From: Amaranthus tricolor
Lineage: Eukaryota; Streptophyta; Magnoliopsida; Caryophyllales; Amaranthaceae
Assembly (NCBI RefSeq): GCF_026212465.1
Contig: NC_080059.1
Location: 9,586,311 to 9,650,310, forward strand
Direction: 5' to 3'
Length of the DNA: 64,000 nt
The notes below the pieces were generated by a model. It made no database searches. It was given only the letters and a program-made list of their open reading frames with translations, and had not been told where the DNA came from. The position numbers and the translations under genes are program-made. Each line of letters starts with the position of its first letter. Positions within the stretch are counted from its first letter, which is position 1. Positions 21,869-34,323 of this stretch are shown here, one piece after another.

Positions 21869-22891
21869 ATGGAGCAATGCAGCCCCCCTTTTGGTTGGAT
21901 TTACTACAATGAAGATGAGGTACAAATTAAAAACTCCAACCCATCTTTTTTCTTTTTCTTTTTCTGTTTTGAATAATTTGCGAATTGTAGCCTTAAAGTC
22001 AAGACATTTTACAAATATAGCTTCAATCTTTTTTTTTTTTGCGAATTACAGTCACCTTTGTCTATAAATTCAGGCCAAATCATTGGTCGGGATCCTATAA
22101 TTTGGCCTAAATGTTATAAACATTGATACACGGTTGTACATTCTCAAAAAAAACATCAATTGTTATAATTCGCAAATAATTCTTTATTTTTCAATTCAGC
22201 GTAGATTAGACAATCAAATCCTTATCGTAAGAATAAAAGGGAAACTAATCAACCCATATTCTTAAAGTGATATATTTCTTTTGGTGATTTTTCATGTTTG
22301 TACATATTTAGCACATAAAAATTGACTAGAATATACCTAAAATTGTGTAAGCAGATAATGATGAGTGAAATGAGACAATACATATTACAATCAAGAATGG
22401 AATTAGAAGCAACATTAATAGCTGCCCAAGAAGAAATCATGAAGAAAGAAGAAGAAGTAATGAACATCAAAGATCTTTTGATCATAACAATCAAAGAAAG
22501 AGATGAAGCTCAATCTAAACTCCAAAATCTAATCATGGAAAACCTTATTCTTCAACACAAATTACAAACACTTCCAGAAAAACCTTCTTCTTTGTCTAAT
22601 ACTACATCTTCTGAGAGTGAAGAAAGCAGTATGATCTCATCCCCACCATTGCCAATGCCGGCTAATAGCCGCCCATTGCCGGAAAAAGGGAAGCTCTTGA
22701 AGGCGGTCATGGAGGCGGGCCCACTTTTACAAACACTCCTCTTGGCGGGCCCACTTCCTCAGTGGCAACACCCACCACCACAGCTTGAATCTGTTGAAAT
22801 CCCACCTGTGAATGTTAATTCTAAGAAAAGGGGATTGAATGATTTTGACTGTTCAATCATTTCTTCTCCAAAGTACCAAAGAGTGGTTTAG
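21869..22891 (+). CDS. DUF1635 family plant protein
   Basis: Two exons, 21869-21919 and 22355-22891, give 588 nt and 195 residues. The junction GAG/gtacaa ... gtaagcag/ATA is phase 0. The start is the first ATG after a possible TATATTT box near 21772. Residues 22-86 form a coiled coil (MRQYILQSRMELEATLIAAQ, KERDEAQSKLQNLIMENLIL). A serine-rich stretch lies near 95-113. The family hallmark LPEKGKLLKAVMEAGPLLQ, with LLLAGPLPQWQHPPP and EIPPV, spans about 124-167. A KKRG basic patch is near the end. DUF1635 is plant-specific and has no established biochemical role. The gene appears intact, and its neighbours are only transposon debris. Confidence 0.9.
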
Positions 22892-24828
22892 TAGTTTTGA
22901 CTTTACTTCTTCTTCCGGTCTGAAATACTCGCATCTGGTTGTGATATATTGTTTGGAAAAATATCACTATCAGTAGCAAGTACGATGGATAGTAGGTACA
23001 TATGCATAATAGGTGTGTTTGACTAATGATTGCTGGTTGTTAACATTTTTAATTGGTTTGTATGACCAGTTAAAAATATTAACTGTTTTTGTTGGATTTT
23101 AAACTAGTCATTAAAATTAGGATGAGGTTGCAGAATGCCTTTTAGGTAAGAATTAAGTGAGAATCGAACATCTGTTAACTAAAGTTATCATGATTGTTGG
23201 GAGGTGGTTTTGTAGTATTGACTTTACTATAATTAGAAGGTAGATAGAGTAATGCTTGCCAAAGTTTGATTAGTTTTAGAATCCAAATCCATCCTATATT
23301 TTTATCTTCATGCTAGTTAACATGTAAAGAGAGACTAGTATTGAAAATGGATGGTTACCCTTTACCTTACTAACCTATCACATTTAGTTGGGTTAGTTTT
23401 GGTTATTGTAAAATATAGTTTGTCTTAGGCAAAATTAGCAGCAACATATCCTAACTTCTCCCTTGAAAGGGAAAGAAAGGAGAATTATATTATTATTACA
23501 CTAAAGTCTTACAAAATCATCTATATTGTTTGGTGGTGATGGTGGTGACTTCTACCTTCTCAATTTTATGATTTTTTTTTTTTAATTTTGGTTAATTTTA
23601 TGTAATATTCTTGATTCTCCCATTCAAAGGAGATATGGGATGGGTCCATCTTGGATTTATGACCAAGATATGGCTTTTGGCTACTTTTTTTTAATTTATT
23701 TTTTTTTATTGTTTTTCAATTTTTAATTGTATGTAATGTTTAATGTATGGTCATTATGTCAAACACATAGTGATCTAAAATGATTTGATGTTTTAATGAG
23801 AAGAATCAACAAAAAAAGATTTTCATCTAATTACATAATTAAGGTTATTGTTGCTTTATTTGCTATTGGTCCCTGCTTTTTTATGCATTGCAATGATGCT
23901 TTTAACTTTTAAAGTAACTAATGATAGTATTTTACTTTCTTTGTTTCTAAGTGTTCATCATATTTTGTTATTTTATGTTGTCCTTAGCTTTAATTTAATG
24001 TGTTTGTTTATTTATTTTAGTACCTTGATTAACTATTTTTCTCTTATCTTTCTTATTTGTCTTTAATTTATCTTGAGAATAAAAAAATAAATTTATTGAT
24101 ATAAGAAAAACTCTTAGAAACTAAGAATTTGAGGATAAATTGAGTGTATATTCTTTTTTGTCTTCTCCTTAGTATTAGTGCGGATATGATCTGTCTGTTA
24201 TTCTTCTCTATCGAACCCAACTTGTGCGAGATACTAAAATGATGTCTTTGACTTTGACTTTGACTCTGACTCTCTTAGAAATGAAGAAGTGTGAAAAATC
24301 AGAGATAACTAACAACCGTCATGAGATGCCTTCAACGCCCTAATAATCTATGAAGTATTTATTTGTCCTATTGAGATGGGTAGATTATGCATATGAATGT
24401 GAGAATGTTTAAGTAGAATTGTGGAAGTTAAGTAGTTAAGTTTCATGCATCATAGTATCATATGTTGGATGTCTGCCATAAATGATGCATTTAATTAGTC
24501 CCCTCTTATTATGTTATTTTCTACCATGTAGAAATAAGCATGCTAAACAACCAATGATATGATTTTACATGTTTACTTATGTCAAGTGTGCTATTCCTGG
24601 ATTTTATTGTCTGCTTTGATAAACAAAAGGATTATAATTGGTTTTTATGGGTTTACACAATTCATATGCCATTATTTCAATTGTCTCCTAATCCTTAAAA
24701 TATGAACTTAAGTTATCACCCCATGCAATTTGTCAACTCACACCACCATGATCCCCCCCAAATCATTTTTAGAAAAGCTTGTAAACCAAGTCTCAAAGTA
24801 TTGGTTTCTACTCTATTTTTTAATAATA
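22892..24828. other. 3' UTR and intergenic AT-rich region
   Basis: Follows the DUF1635 stop. Long T-rich tracts (near 23572 and 23700) are present. No coding exon or transposon end was recognised. Confidence 0.5.
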
Positions 24829-25088
24829 TACTCTCTCCTATTTATTTTACTTGTCGTATTTACTTTTTCACACTTATTGAGATAACATTTTAACTCTTAA
24901 TATCTTTAATTATGCATAATTAAAAATTATGAAAAATTAATATTAATAATCCTTGTATTGAGACGAATTAAAAAAGAACCCACTAGACTATATTTTAACT
25001 TATAGATTAAGAATAAAATACAAAATATAAGTAATTAAGAAATAGTGATAAAAAGTAAATAAGACAACTAAAATAAATAGAAGTATAA
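24829..25088. mobile_element. Stowaway-like MITE
   Basis: CTCTCTCCTATTTATTTTAC on the left pairs with GACAACTAAAATAAATAGAA on the right. TA dinucleotides flank both ends. Confidence 0.6.
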
Positions 25089-25230
25089 TATAATAATTAG
25101 TCTATTATATAAGAGAGAGAAACTCTTGCACAGTTGTGGTGTACATTAAAGTAGTGTGCATCAACCTTGATATGCTAGTAGGTTAGTAAAATGAATGGTA
25201 AAAAGTATATATTAGTGAAGGAAAGAGTAA

Positions 25231-25516
25231 GAGGGTGTTTGGCACATGGGAAAGAGACTTGTGAGACTTTAAGATAGAGATCTTTAAGATGAGACTTTGA
25301 AGATATAAAAGTCTCATTCCTTATTTGGTATGTTCGGAACTTGCAAAAAATAGATAAAAATAAAAGTCTCACCAATTACCACCCTCTCTTCAAGACTTAA
25401 TTCTTAAGGACTTTTCTCATTTTTATACCCATTCCCTTAAAATAAACAAGGACTTAGACTTTTTTATGGAACAAAGTCCCATTCCCTTTTTCAAATCTCA
25501 TGTGCCAAACAACCCC
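25231..25516. mobile_element. Tourist-like (PIF/Harbinger) MITE
   Basis: Left end GAGGGTGTTTGGCACATG and right end CATGTGCCAAACAACCCC form a terminal inverted repeat. TAA is duplicated at 25228-25230 and 25517-25519, the usual Harbinger target. The 286-bp interior is non-coding. Confidence 0.75.
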
Positions 25517-25740
25517 TAAGGAGTCTGGATTACTAGCACACAAATTTACCAAATAACGTGTCTAATATATCCTTCGTTCACCACAAAAACTATTAAGATA
25601 ACCAATTAACCATATGGTATGTTGGTGGTCGTTAAACAGCCTCCACCGACCAATTTTTGATGGACACAAATTATTTCTTGCATATTAGTGATAGAACACA
25701 AAATTTAATACAAAGAAATATTACCAAATTTTCAAATTGT

Positions 25741-26628
<888 letters not shown>

Positions 26629-26637
26629 TTATTATTA

Positions 26638-27467
26638 GGAAAAATTGTTGAGAATAATTCCACCTTTTAACATTTTGTTGTGAATAACTCCTACTATTTA
26701 TTATTTATAAATAATTCAACCTTTTGACTTTTGTTGCTCACAACATCTCCAACCTAATCAATTTGACTGGCTACTGCAGTTCAAGATAGCCGTTTGCCAC
26801 CTTCTCCTCTTTCTTCTTATATTTTTGTCATCATTTTCTTCGTTCTTACTTTATTTCCTCATTTTAATCCTAAATTAGGTTTGGAAAACATTATTTCACA
26901 GTAAATAATTCAAATATATTAACCTAAACATGCAACAAAAAAATTTGAAAATTCAAAGAAAAGTTATAAACACTAGAATTTTGAGAAAATACTAATTGTT
27001 CGAAATTTTGATGAAGAACAGCTCTTACAATTTGAAATTTTGATGAAGAACGCAAGAACTTCAAGATTTCAGAAAATAAATTTGAAAATTAAAAAAATGA
27101 TGAACAAACTTATCATTTTGATGAATAACAACGACAAATACACACCAAATTCAACATTCCTTCTTCTGATTAGGGGGAGAAATTATAAACCCTAGAATTT
27201 GGGGAAAAAACCGTTTTGGAGAAAAGACTAACTAGGAGAAGTTTATAAATGCATGTGAAGGAAGTAGAAGGATTTAATTGAATGTTGCTAGGTTGAAGGA
27301 GGTTAATTATGTGAAGAAACAAAATGCACAGAGCTTGACCTGCAATAGCTGGTCATTTTGTGTTGGCGATGCTGTGAGCAAAAAAGGTTAAAAAGTTGGA
27401 TTATTTATGAATGGGGGTTATTTACAGCAAAACATCAAAAAGTGAGATTATCCTCAATAATTTTTCC
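26638..27467. mobile_element. Mutator-like non-autonomous element with long inverted ends
   Basis: GGAAAAATTGTTGAGAATAA on the left corresponds to the reverse complement of TTATCCTCAATAATTTTTCC on the right. Complementarity continues for about 140 bp (CCAACCT...TGACTGGCTACTGCAG against CTGCAATAGCTGGTCA). A 9-bp TTATTATTA flanks both sides (26629-26637, 27468-27476), though the site is low-complexity. The interior is non-coding. Confidence 0.65.
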
Positions 27468-27672
27468 TTATTATTATTATTTTTTTTTTTTGAACAAGAA
27501 AAGGGATTTCATTGATCAAACTAAGACAGATACACAACAAAGCTCAAGATAACCAACTCCTTTTTACAAGTTGCATCAGTATGAAAGTGGAACCCACCTT
27601 CTAGGAAGGGTTGAACCACCTCAATCTTCATGTGCAAAGGAGAAGGAAACACCTCAGGGATAAACAAGAAAA

Positions 27673-29055
27673 TTAGACATCAAAGAGTCTTCTAAACCAA
27701 GTTTGACAACTCTCTAATGGGTACAAACTCATGAGCCGAATCCTCACTTCCTGGAGGATCCTTTTAGTGACAACAGCAACAGTGCTCATACTCATCATCC
27801 AAATAGCTTCATTTCGGGTTCGCCATACCATATAGGTAAGGCTACAAATACTGGTGAGCATCAGAGTTCTACGAAATCTAGGTCCCTTCCATTTCTTGGA
27901 AGCAAGTCTGTGAAGATCATATTGGATTCGAATAGCCAGCCACTGCTCCATAAACTGCAAACACTACATATTGAAGGCACATTGAAAGAAGAAGTGATCA
28001 ATAGGCTCGGGTGCAACATTGCACATAGGGCATACGTTCTCATTAATGACACCCATTTGAACCAACTTATCCCTAGTTCTGAGGCTTTTGGACATAGCAA
28101 GCCACATGATATAGCGCTCTCTAGGAATATAGGCTCGATTCCAAACAAACTTGTCCCATCGGACTCTAGGGGATGTATCAAGGTGGTGTGTATACACCTC
28201 ATGGATCTGGTATTTCTGCTTGCACATCCACTCACTCAATTGAAGTTTTACAGAGCAAAGCCTCTTCAAAACCCAGCTAGCCGTTATGGGAGGGTTGAAG
28301 AGCATCCAATCAGCACCTTTCGTATAGACTTCATAAACCCATTTGACCCAGAGGGACTCCTGCATTGAACTGATATGCCAGGCAAGCTTACACACAACCA
28401 CCAAGTTCCATATATCAAGGTTTGGGATTCCTAGGCCACCACAACTCTTCGGTTGGCATATCTTAGACCAGCTCACGTTACCTCCAGAGCTCTTTGTAAC
28501 ATCACCATGCCACAAGAAAGGCCTGCAAATACTATTTATTTTCCTTATAATCACTCGGGGCAAAATAAACAGAGTAAGAAGTAATACCCATAAGAATAAA
28601 GGTCACAAGTTGTAACTGGGCAGCATAGGAAAGATTCTTACAGTACCACAAGCGTAGTCTAGCAGTCATCTTGTCTATTAGGACATCATAGTCTGTTGCA
28701 GAGATTTTCTTAGAAGTCAGGGGGATCCCTAGATACCTAAACGAAAGATTACCCAATGGGAAGCTCATTTGGAGTGCAATGTCTTCTCTCACTTCCAAAG
28801 GCAATCCAGCAATGTATATGGCAGACTTGTTCTTGTTAGCATGCAAGCCTGAGGTAGATGCAAACTTATCCAGGTATTGGCATAAGACACGAATAGAATC
28901 TATGTCGCCTTTTGAGAACATCATAAGGTCATCAGTAAAACAGAGATGGTTGAGTTTAAGCTTCCTACATCTAGGGTGGAACTTAAACCTCTCAGCAGAG
29001 CACGCACTGTTAAGCATTCTGGACAGGTACTCCATCCCAAGGACAAAGAGCAGGG
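27673..29055 (-). pseudogene. L1 ORF2, 3' part (end of reverse transcriptase and zf-RVT)
   Basis: Minus-strand frames give LLFVLGMEYLSRML, then FTDDLMMF (the F-x-DD catalytic motif of reverse transcriptase) and RYLGIPLTSKKIS. Next come GGLGIPNLDIWN and SLWVKWVYEVYTKG. The zinc-binding segment CPMCNVAPEPIDHFFFQCAF follows, and a C-terminal WRTRNEAIW segment. At least two frameshifts separate these pieces. It continues directly from the part ending at 34324, once the insertion at 29060-34323 is left out. Confidence 0.88.
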
Positions 29056-29459
29056 GGTATGTAATAGTTCGGGTTAAAGTGAACCGGAAAAATTCATACA
29101 AATATGAATTCCGGACCACACATTGGACATTAAATTAAACCACTTCTAGGACCGACGACATTCTAGTGATAAAGAAGTAAGATAGCAATGACGAAATAAT
29201 AAAATAGCGAAAGTCTAAAATTACAACTTGAGAACCTACTGGCCTCTAAAAACCAAACACAATTGTATTCAAATTATACTTACTGAAATAAAAATAATTA
29301 AGTTTGGATGAATTAAATTCTAATAGTAATTTCGGACACGATAGCCAACTCGACTCCAGGTTCTATTAGAAGAGTCCTCACACACTAATCCCCACCTGCA
29401 AGTCAACCTACTAGTCATGAAATGACAACATCAGAGCAAGTTCCACAGCACATAATAAT

Positions 29460-32400
29460 TGAAACAGTCGTATTATTAGGAGATTTCATTAGTCGTTTTT
29501 AGCGCCTAATTTTTCTTATATATTTGTTCGTTACTAATTATAATTTAATTAGTGATGGTAGTAATTTGAAAAATCTCTACGATGATTAGAAACTTGTTAA
29601 TTCGTAACATGATTATGAATCGTGACAAGTAACGTGAACTTTGGAGGTTAAACTTAATGTTGAGCAACTACCAATAACAGTTCGAAAAATAAAAAAATTT
29701 TTTATTACCCAAGCATATTATGTAACCATGATGGGAGTAAATTAAATATTTCACACATATACAAGTGATTTTTAAACATGAAGTACAAGTTACATAACTT
29801 GTTACATGTACAACAATTTTTACCCAAACCTTAAACTATCTTAGATAAACCTTTCTTACACCATATTAGACCAAATTGGGGGCATAAATCACCTCAAACC
29901 AGCCCCAAAACAGCAGCCCCTAGCTGTCATACTAGCCCTCTTTTAGCCCCAAAACTCACTTGCACACTCCACCAAATTCTCTACCCAAAGCCCCTATTGT
30001 TCTTACCCAAAAACACCATCATAACAAGCATGCAAACATAATAAATCAATACATATTTGCTGTCCATATTTTCAGTTCCATCAACCTTCTTTCACTCTTC
30101 ATTTTACTCCTTATTTCATTCATAAGCAAAGTTGAAGTTCAATCTTACAATTCCTAGCAAAAACACCTTATTTTCTCATCAAATCTTCTTCAAAAACCCA
30201 TCTAAAACTTCTGAAAATTTATGTTTATAAACTCAAATCTCCCATAAAAATAATCTTCATCTTAAGAGCTTTCCACACCAAACTTGAAGAAATCCACCAA
30301 GTATAGAGTAAGTTATGTTCATTTCTTTATTCCACTAGTTTTGTTAAAACTTGTTCATGTAAAACATTTTTTTTACATGAATCTTTCTATAAACTAAGAT
30401 CATTATAAAATGAGTATTTTATCTCTAAACTAAGAAAATCATCACTTATAAATCTATAAAAATCGGCCACAATAAAAAGTAAGAAGATGTTTTTCCACAA
30501 ACATATAAATTTTGTTACTTAAAGGATTCAAGTAAAATTATGGGACTTAATTAAGTATGTTGCTCAACATAATAAGTATACTCCAAATATGTTAAAATCA
30601 TCACAAGTATTAGTTTGACAACTCTAACTAGGGAAGTTAAGTGCATGTTAGAAATCCAAAATTATTCTTGATTTTTGGATGAATGCAATAGGTTTAGTTG
30701 AAGATTTGGAGTTGAGACTTGAAGGGCAAGGACCCGAAGTTAGAACCACATCTAAGAACGCGTAGGAGCTTACGTGGGAGCTTACGGAATAATTATATAG
30801 GCTTGGAGTCGAGGTATGTCACATGAGGTGATTTTTAAAGGATTTAAGAACAAGTTGGGAAAGTTTGTGTATAAACTTTTTTTTTAAAAAAAAAAATAAT
30901 AAAATTCCCAAAGAGAAGTTCTTAAATCTTGAAAAATGATGTCAAAATGATAAATTTGAGTATGGAATAATTTATTACATGTATTATTATTGTGGGCATC
31001 ATGCATGTTGATTTTATAAATTATTGTATGTTTAAAAGCATGTTTAACACTACTTTGTGAAAGTTATTGTGATGGAAATGATTATATGAATTTGAAAATA
31101 TTTGAAATTCATTTTAAAAGAAATTTTCAGTAGCTATATGTTAAGAAAATTTCTTGGATACTTTTTGTTGAGATTATTCGTTAAATTGATATTTTAATGG
31201 ATTTTAAAGTGTTAAATACTCTTACTATAAAACATGGTATTAGATGAACTCTTCATCATCAAAAATAATTAATAAAAACATATTATAATGTCTCCAACAA
31301 GATTTGGCCAGAATATATTTAGTTTGGAATTTTTTTTTATTATTTTTGAATAATCGTTAAATTGTTTAACGGTAAATTGTAAAATGGTAAAATATAAAAT
31401 AATTACCAAACAAAGACATATGGACTTGAAATTTTTATCACATACTCATATGGACAGTAGGTAAAATTGGTAAAAGTTTGGGAAGGTTTCGTTGACATTT
31501 AAGGACCTTAATAATTTTTACTCGGTTATTAATAATCGGTAAGTTTGAAAACGGTAAAATATAAAATAAAAACTAAATGACGTCTTTTGGACATGAAAAT
31601 TTTATGAGACACTTATATAAACAATAGATACATGTTCAAAAATTTATATCGTGACCATATATGGACTTAAATAAATTTTATTCGATTTATCGGTAAAATA
31701 ACGATATTAATTATTAAAAATACCCCACATGATTTTTAATGGTTATTTAAAATTTTATACCCCGTAAAATAGCTTCTGGAATATCATATAATTTTTTATA
31801 ATATTTTATTTGGACTCAAATAATTTTAAACATATTTTATCCTATTTATCGATAAAATGTCTATACAAAATAATAAAACATCATACATGAGTTTTATAAG
31901 TTCAAATAGCCTAATAAACATATTGTATGACTTTTGGAACTTTGGTATAATTTTATATAATAAATTATTAATTATTTACTAATTTATCAAATTAATAGAC
32001 AATATTTATTTATTAAAAAGTGTAATATTGTTAATTAAATTTGGGTAAAAATAGACCTATATAAAAAATTTATAATTATATTAATAACCTACTGCCTCAT
32101 AGTATAAATTAAGTTTAAATTAGATGGTTTATAAATTTTACGGATTTAAGACACCATTTAAATAACGGTAAATACCCAAATTGTCGAAAGTAATTGTAAG
32201 ATCGTTATAAATTCGCATAACCAATTATAATCTGATGGGACAACCTTAAATTCATTTTAAATAAGGTATTATAATGACTTGATTAATTTGGGCTTTGTTG
32301 GAGAATTAATATTTACTTTGTAAATCAATTATCGATTTTATTACCGGCAAAACTATCTCGTATTTAAGAAAATAGTGTTTTATGAAATCTTCTGTTGTAA

Positions 32401-33578
32401 TGATTTTATAGACTTATGAATCATATTCTAGTTGTTTTGAATGAATTTCAAAACCCTTTAAAGTTATATTTACTTTAAGAAGGATTGAAACGAAACATTT
32501 TAGTGGTTTCCTTAAAAAAAAACATTGTATTGAACTTTAATTACTTTTTGTTACGATGCATTTCCATACGTGCTAGTGATGCCCCAATATAATACAAAGG
32601 TTATGTTTAATGATATGATTATGCTAAGCATGTTTTACCCATGTGGGAAATATTATGATTTGATTTTGCTAAGTCATAAATAAAGTATGTTTTGCTATGT
32701 GCAAATAAAAGATGTTCATCATATTGAAAAAGTTGATACTTTTGACTTTCAAATGCTATTAAAATTACAAGATAATATATTATGTACAAAAAAATGTTTT
32801 AGCCTAAATGGCGGGTACATATGCCATAGCAAATGTTGTGTGCATGATTAAACGGCTCACCAATGCTGAGCGCGTATTGTTCACAATACCATTGTGTTTC
32901 ACTTGCCGGACATGTCGCGGACGGTAGACCGACTACCAAACGAGTCACAGGATGACTCACAGAGTACCCATGTAAACTTATGATATGAGTTTGAAATTGA
33001 TTTGGATCTATTGAGATCTTATCATTTATGATGAAAAATGAGAATTTGAAATGACTATAGAGCCATTGAACTGGATTTGAATCATAATATGATTTATCAA
33101 ATGAAAAAGCATATTTCAAAATGAATTTACTCAAAAAAAAAAAGGGGTTTCAATAACTTGTTTGACGGACACCAGTGTGTTTATACTCAGCCTTTTTGCT
33201 GATACTATGCTTTGTATGTTTTTCCAATGGTTTTGTTTTTAGAGTAAAACCCTATGGCACCTCGACGGAGAATGGATATGCGAGCGGAAGATGAACCTGA
33301 GTTGGAGTATGACTCCCCTTTTGTTTAGATCTCGTTATTTTATTTGAGAGACTATTAGTTTAGATTTAGACTAATTTAAGGATGTAATTTGAACTTTGGA
33401 CTTATTTCGATTTGGTTGTAATTTTCCTCTATTTTGGACAGTTAAGACTTCCGTTATATTGCTTGGATATTGGTTTGACCTTTAAGTAACCCCTTAATTG
33501 TGTTGGCAAAAGTAAGCTTCCGCTTGATTAATACTAAATTACAGTTAGTGTTTGCCTTCATAATTCAAGGCGGTTACA
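29460..33578 (+). mobile_element. LTR-type insertion (inner), nested in the outer LTR
   Basis: Starts TGAAACAGTCGTATTATTAG and ends CAAGGCGGTTACA. A perfect 5-bp duplication ATAAT flanks it (29455-29459, 33579-33583). It is 4119 bp with no gag or pol. CT-rich sequence near 29880-30320, the GGAGTCGAGGTATGTC segment near 30806, and a short MAPRR-type frame near 33255 recall Tekay-type LTRs. It may be a long solo LTR or a non-autonomous derivative. Confidence 0.7.
33255..33329 (+). other. short open frame near the 3' end of the inner LTR
   Basis: ATG GCA CCT CGA CGG opens a 24-codon frame beginning MAPRRRMDMRAEDEP and ending in TAG. It resembles the arginine-rich start of Gypsy gag proteins. 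Whether it is translated is unknown. Coordinates are good to a few bases. Confidence 0.4.
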
Positions 33579-34323
33579 ATAATATACGTCAGAGACAACA
33601 TACAATCCATTATATGAGTTACACACAAGCAATGAGTTTCATCCTAGCATGTGAAGGCTCTATTAGTTTAAATGTCATTTTTGACTTTCCTAACCCCAAC
33701 TCATGTCGTTGCCCGTCCAGTTCAGGTCGACAGAGTATTCTCAAAATTTTTGGAAGAATACATAAGGGAGAGCTAATCCCAAGGCAACCTCCGACCTAAG
33801 ACGTTGTCCATCCTGTTCGGGTCGTCAAAGGCAAAAGTATGCATACCCCATGGTGACCGTAATGATCCAAAACTGCCATGGGAACAATAACAATGGTATT
33901 CCAATTCCAATTAAATAGCCTTATTTGGGTAACTACACAACCAATTATTTTGGGGGTTTAAATCCTACATGATATACAACATCACAATATAGAATGAGTA
34001 CAACATTACTTTACATAACTGATTACAAATGTATGGTCTAAGCGTATACCTTAGTAGCACAATTAAAGCAACTCAAGCGCTTTGCGATTTGAATCTCAAC
34101 CTCTTATGAATCGAGGTCCTAAACACAACACACACACACAAAAGCACGTATTAGCACGTGTTTACACATTTAATCCACTCCATACTATTAAGGCACTACT
34201 AAGACTTTATAATTTTAAATAATTTATTTAAGTTAAATAATTAAACAATCAAATAACTAATTAAATTAAATAATAAAAATAATTAATTAAATTAATTAAT
34301 CGATATTTTAACGGGGTGTTACA

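Larger units (their letters stand above)
29060..34323 (-). mobile_element. LTR-type insertion in L1 (outer), itself interrupted
   Basis: On the minus strand it starts TGTAACACCCCGTTAAAATA at 34323 and ends CCGAACTATTACA at 29060. The TGTAACACCC...TTACA ends are typical of plant Gypsy (Tekay-like) LTRs. Flanks GGGTA and GGGGA are near-identical 5-bp candidates for a target duplication. It falls within the GDP...LLF stretch of the L1 reverse transcriptase. Without the nested 4119-bp element it is about 1.14 kb and non-coding, so a solo LTR is the simplest reading. Confidence 0.7.

Noticed and set aside
32799..33134. 111-codon minus-strand frame in the inner LTR
   Set aside because: No recognisable domain and lies inside a non-coding LTR-like element.
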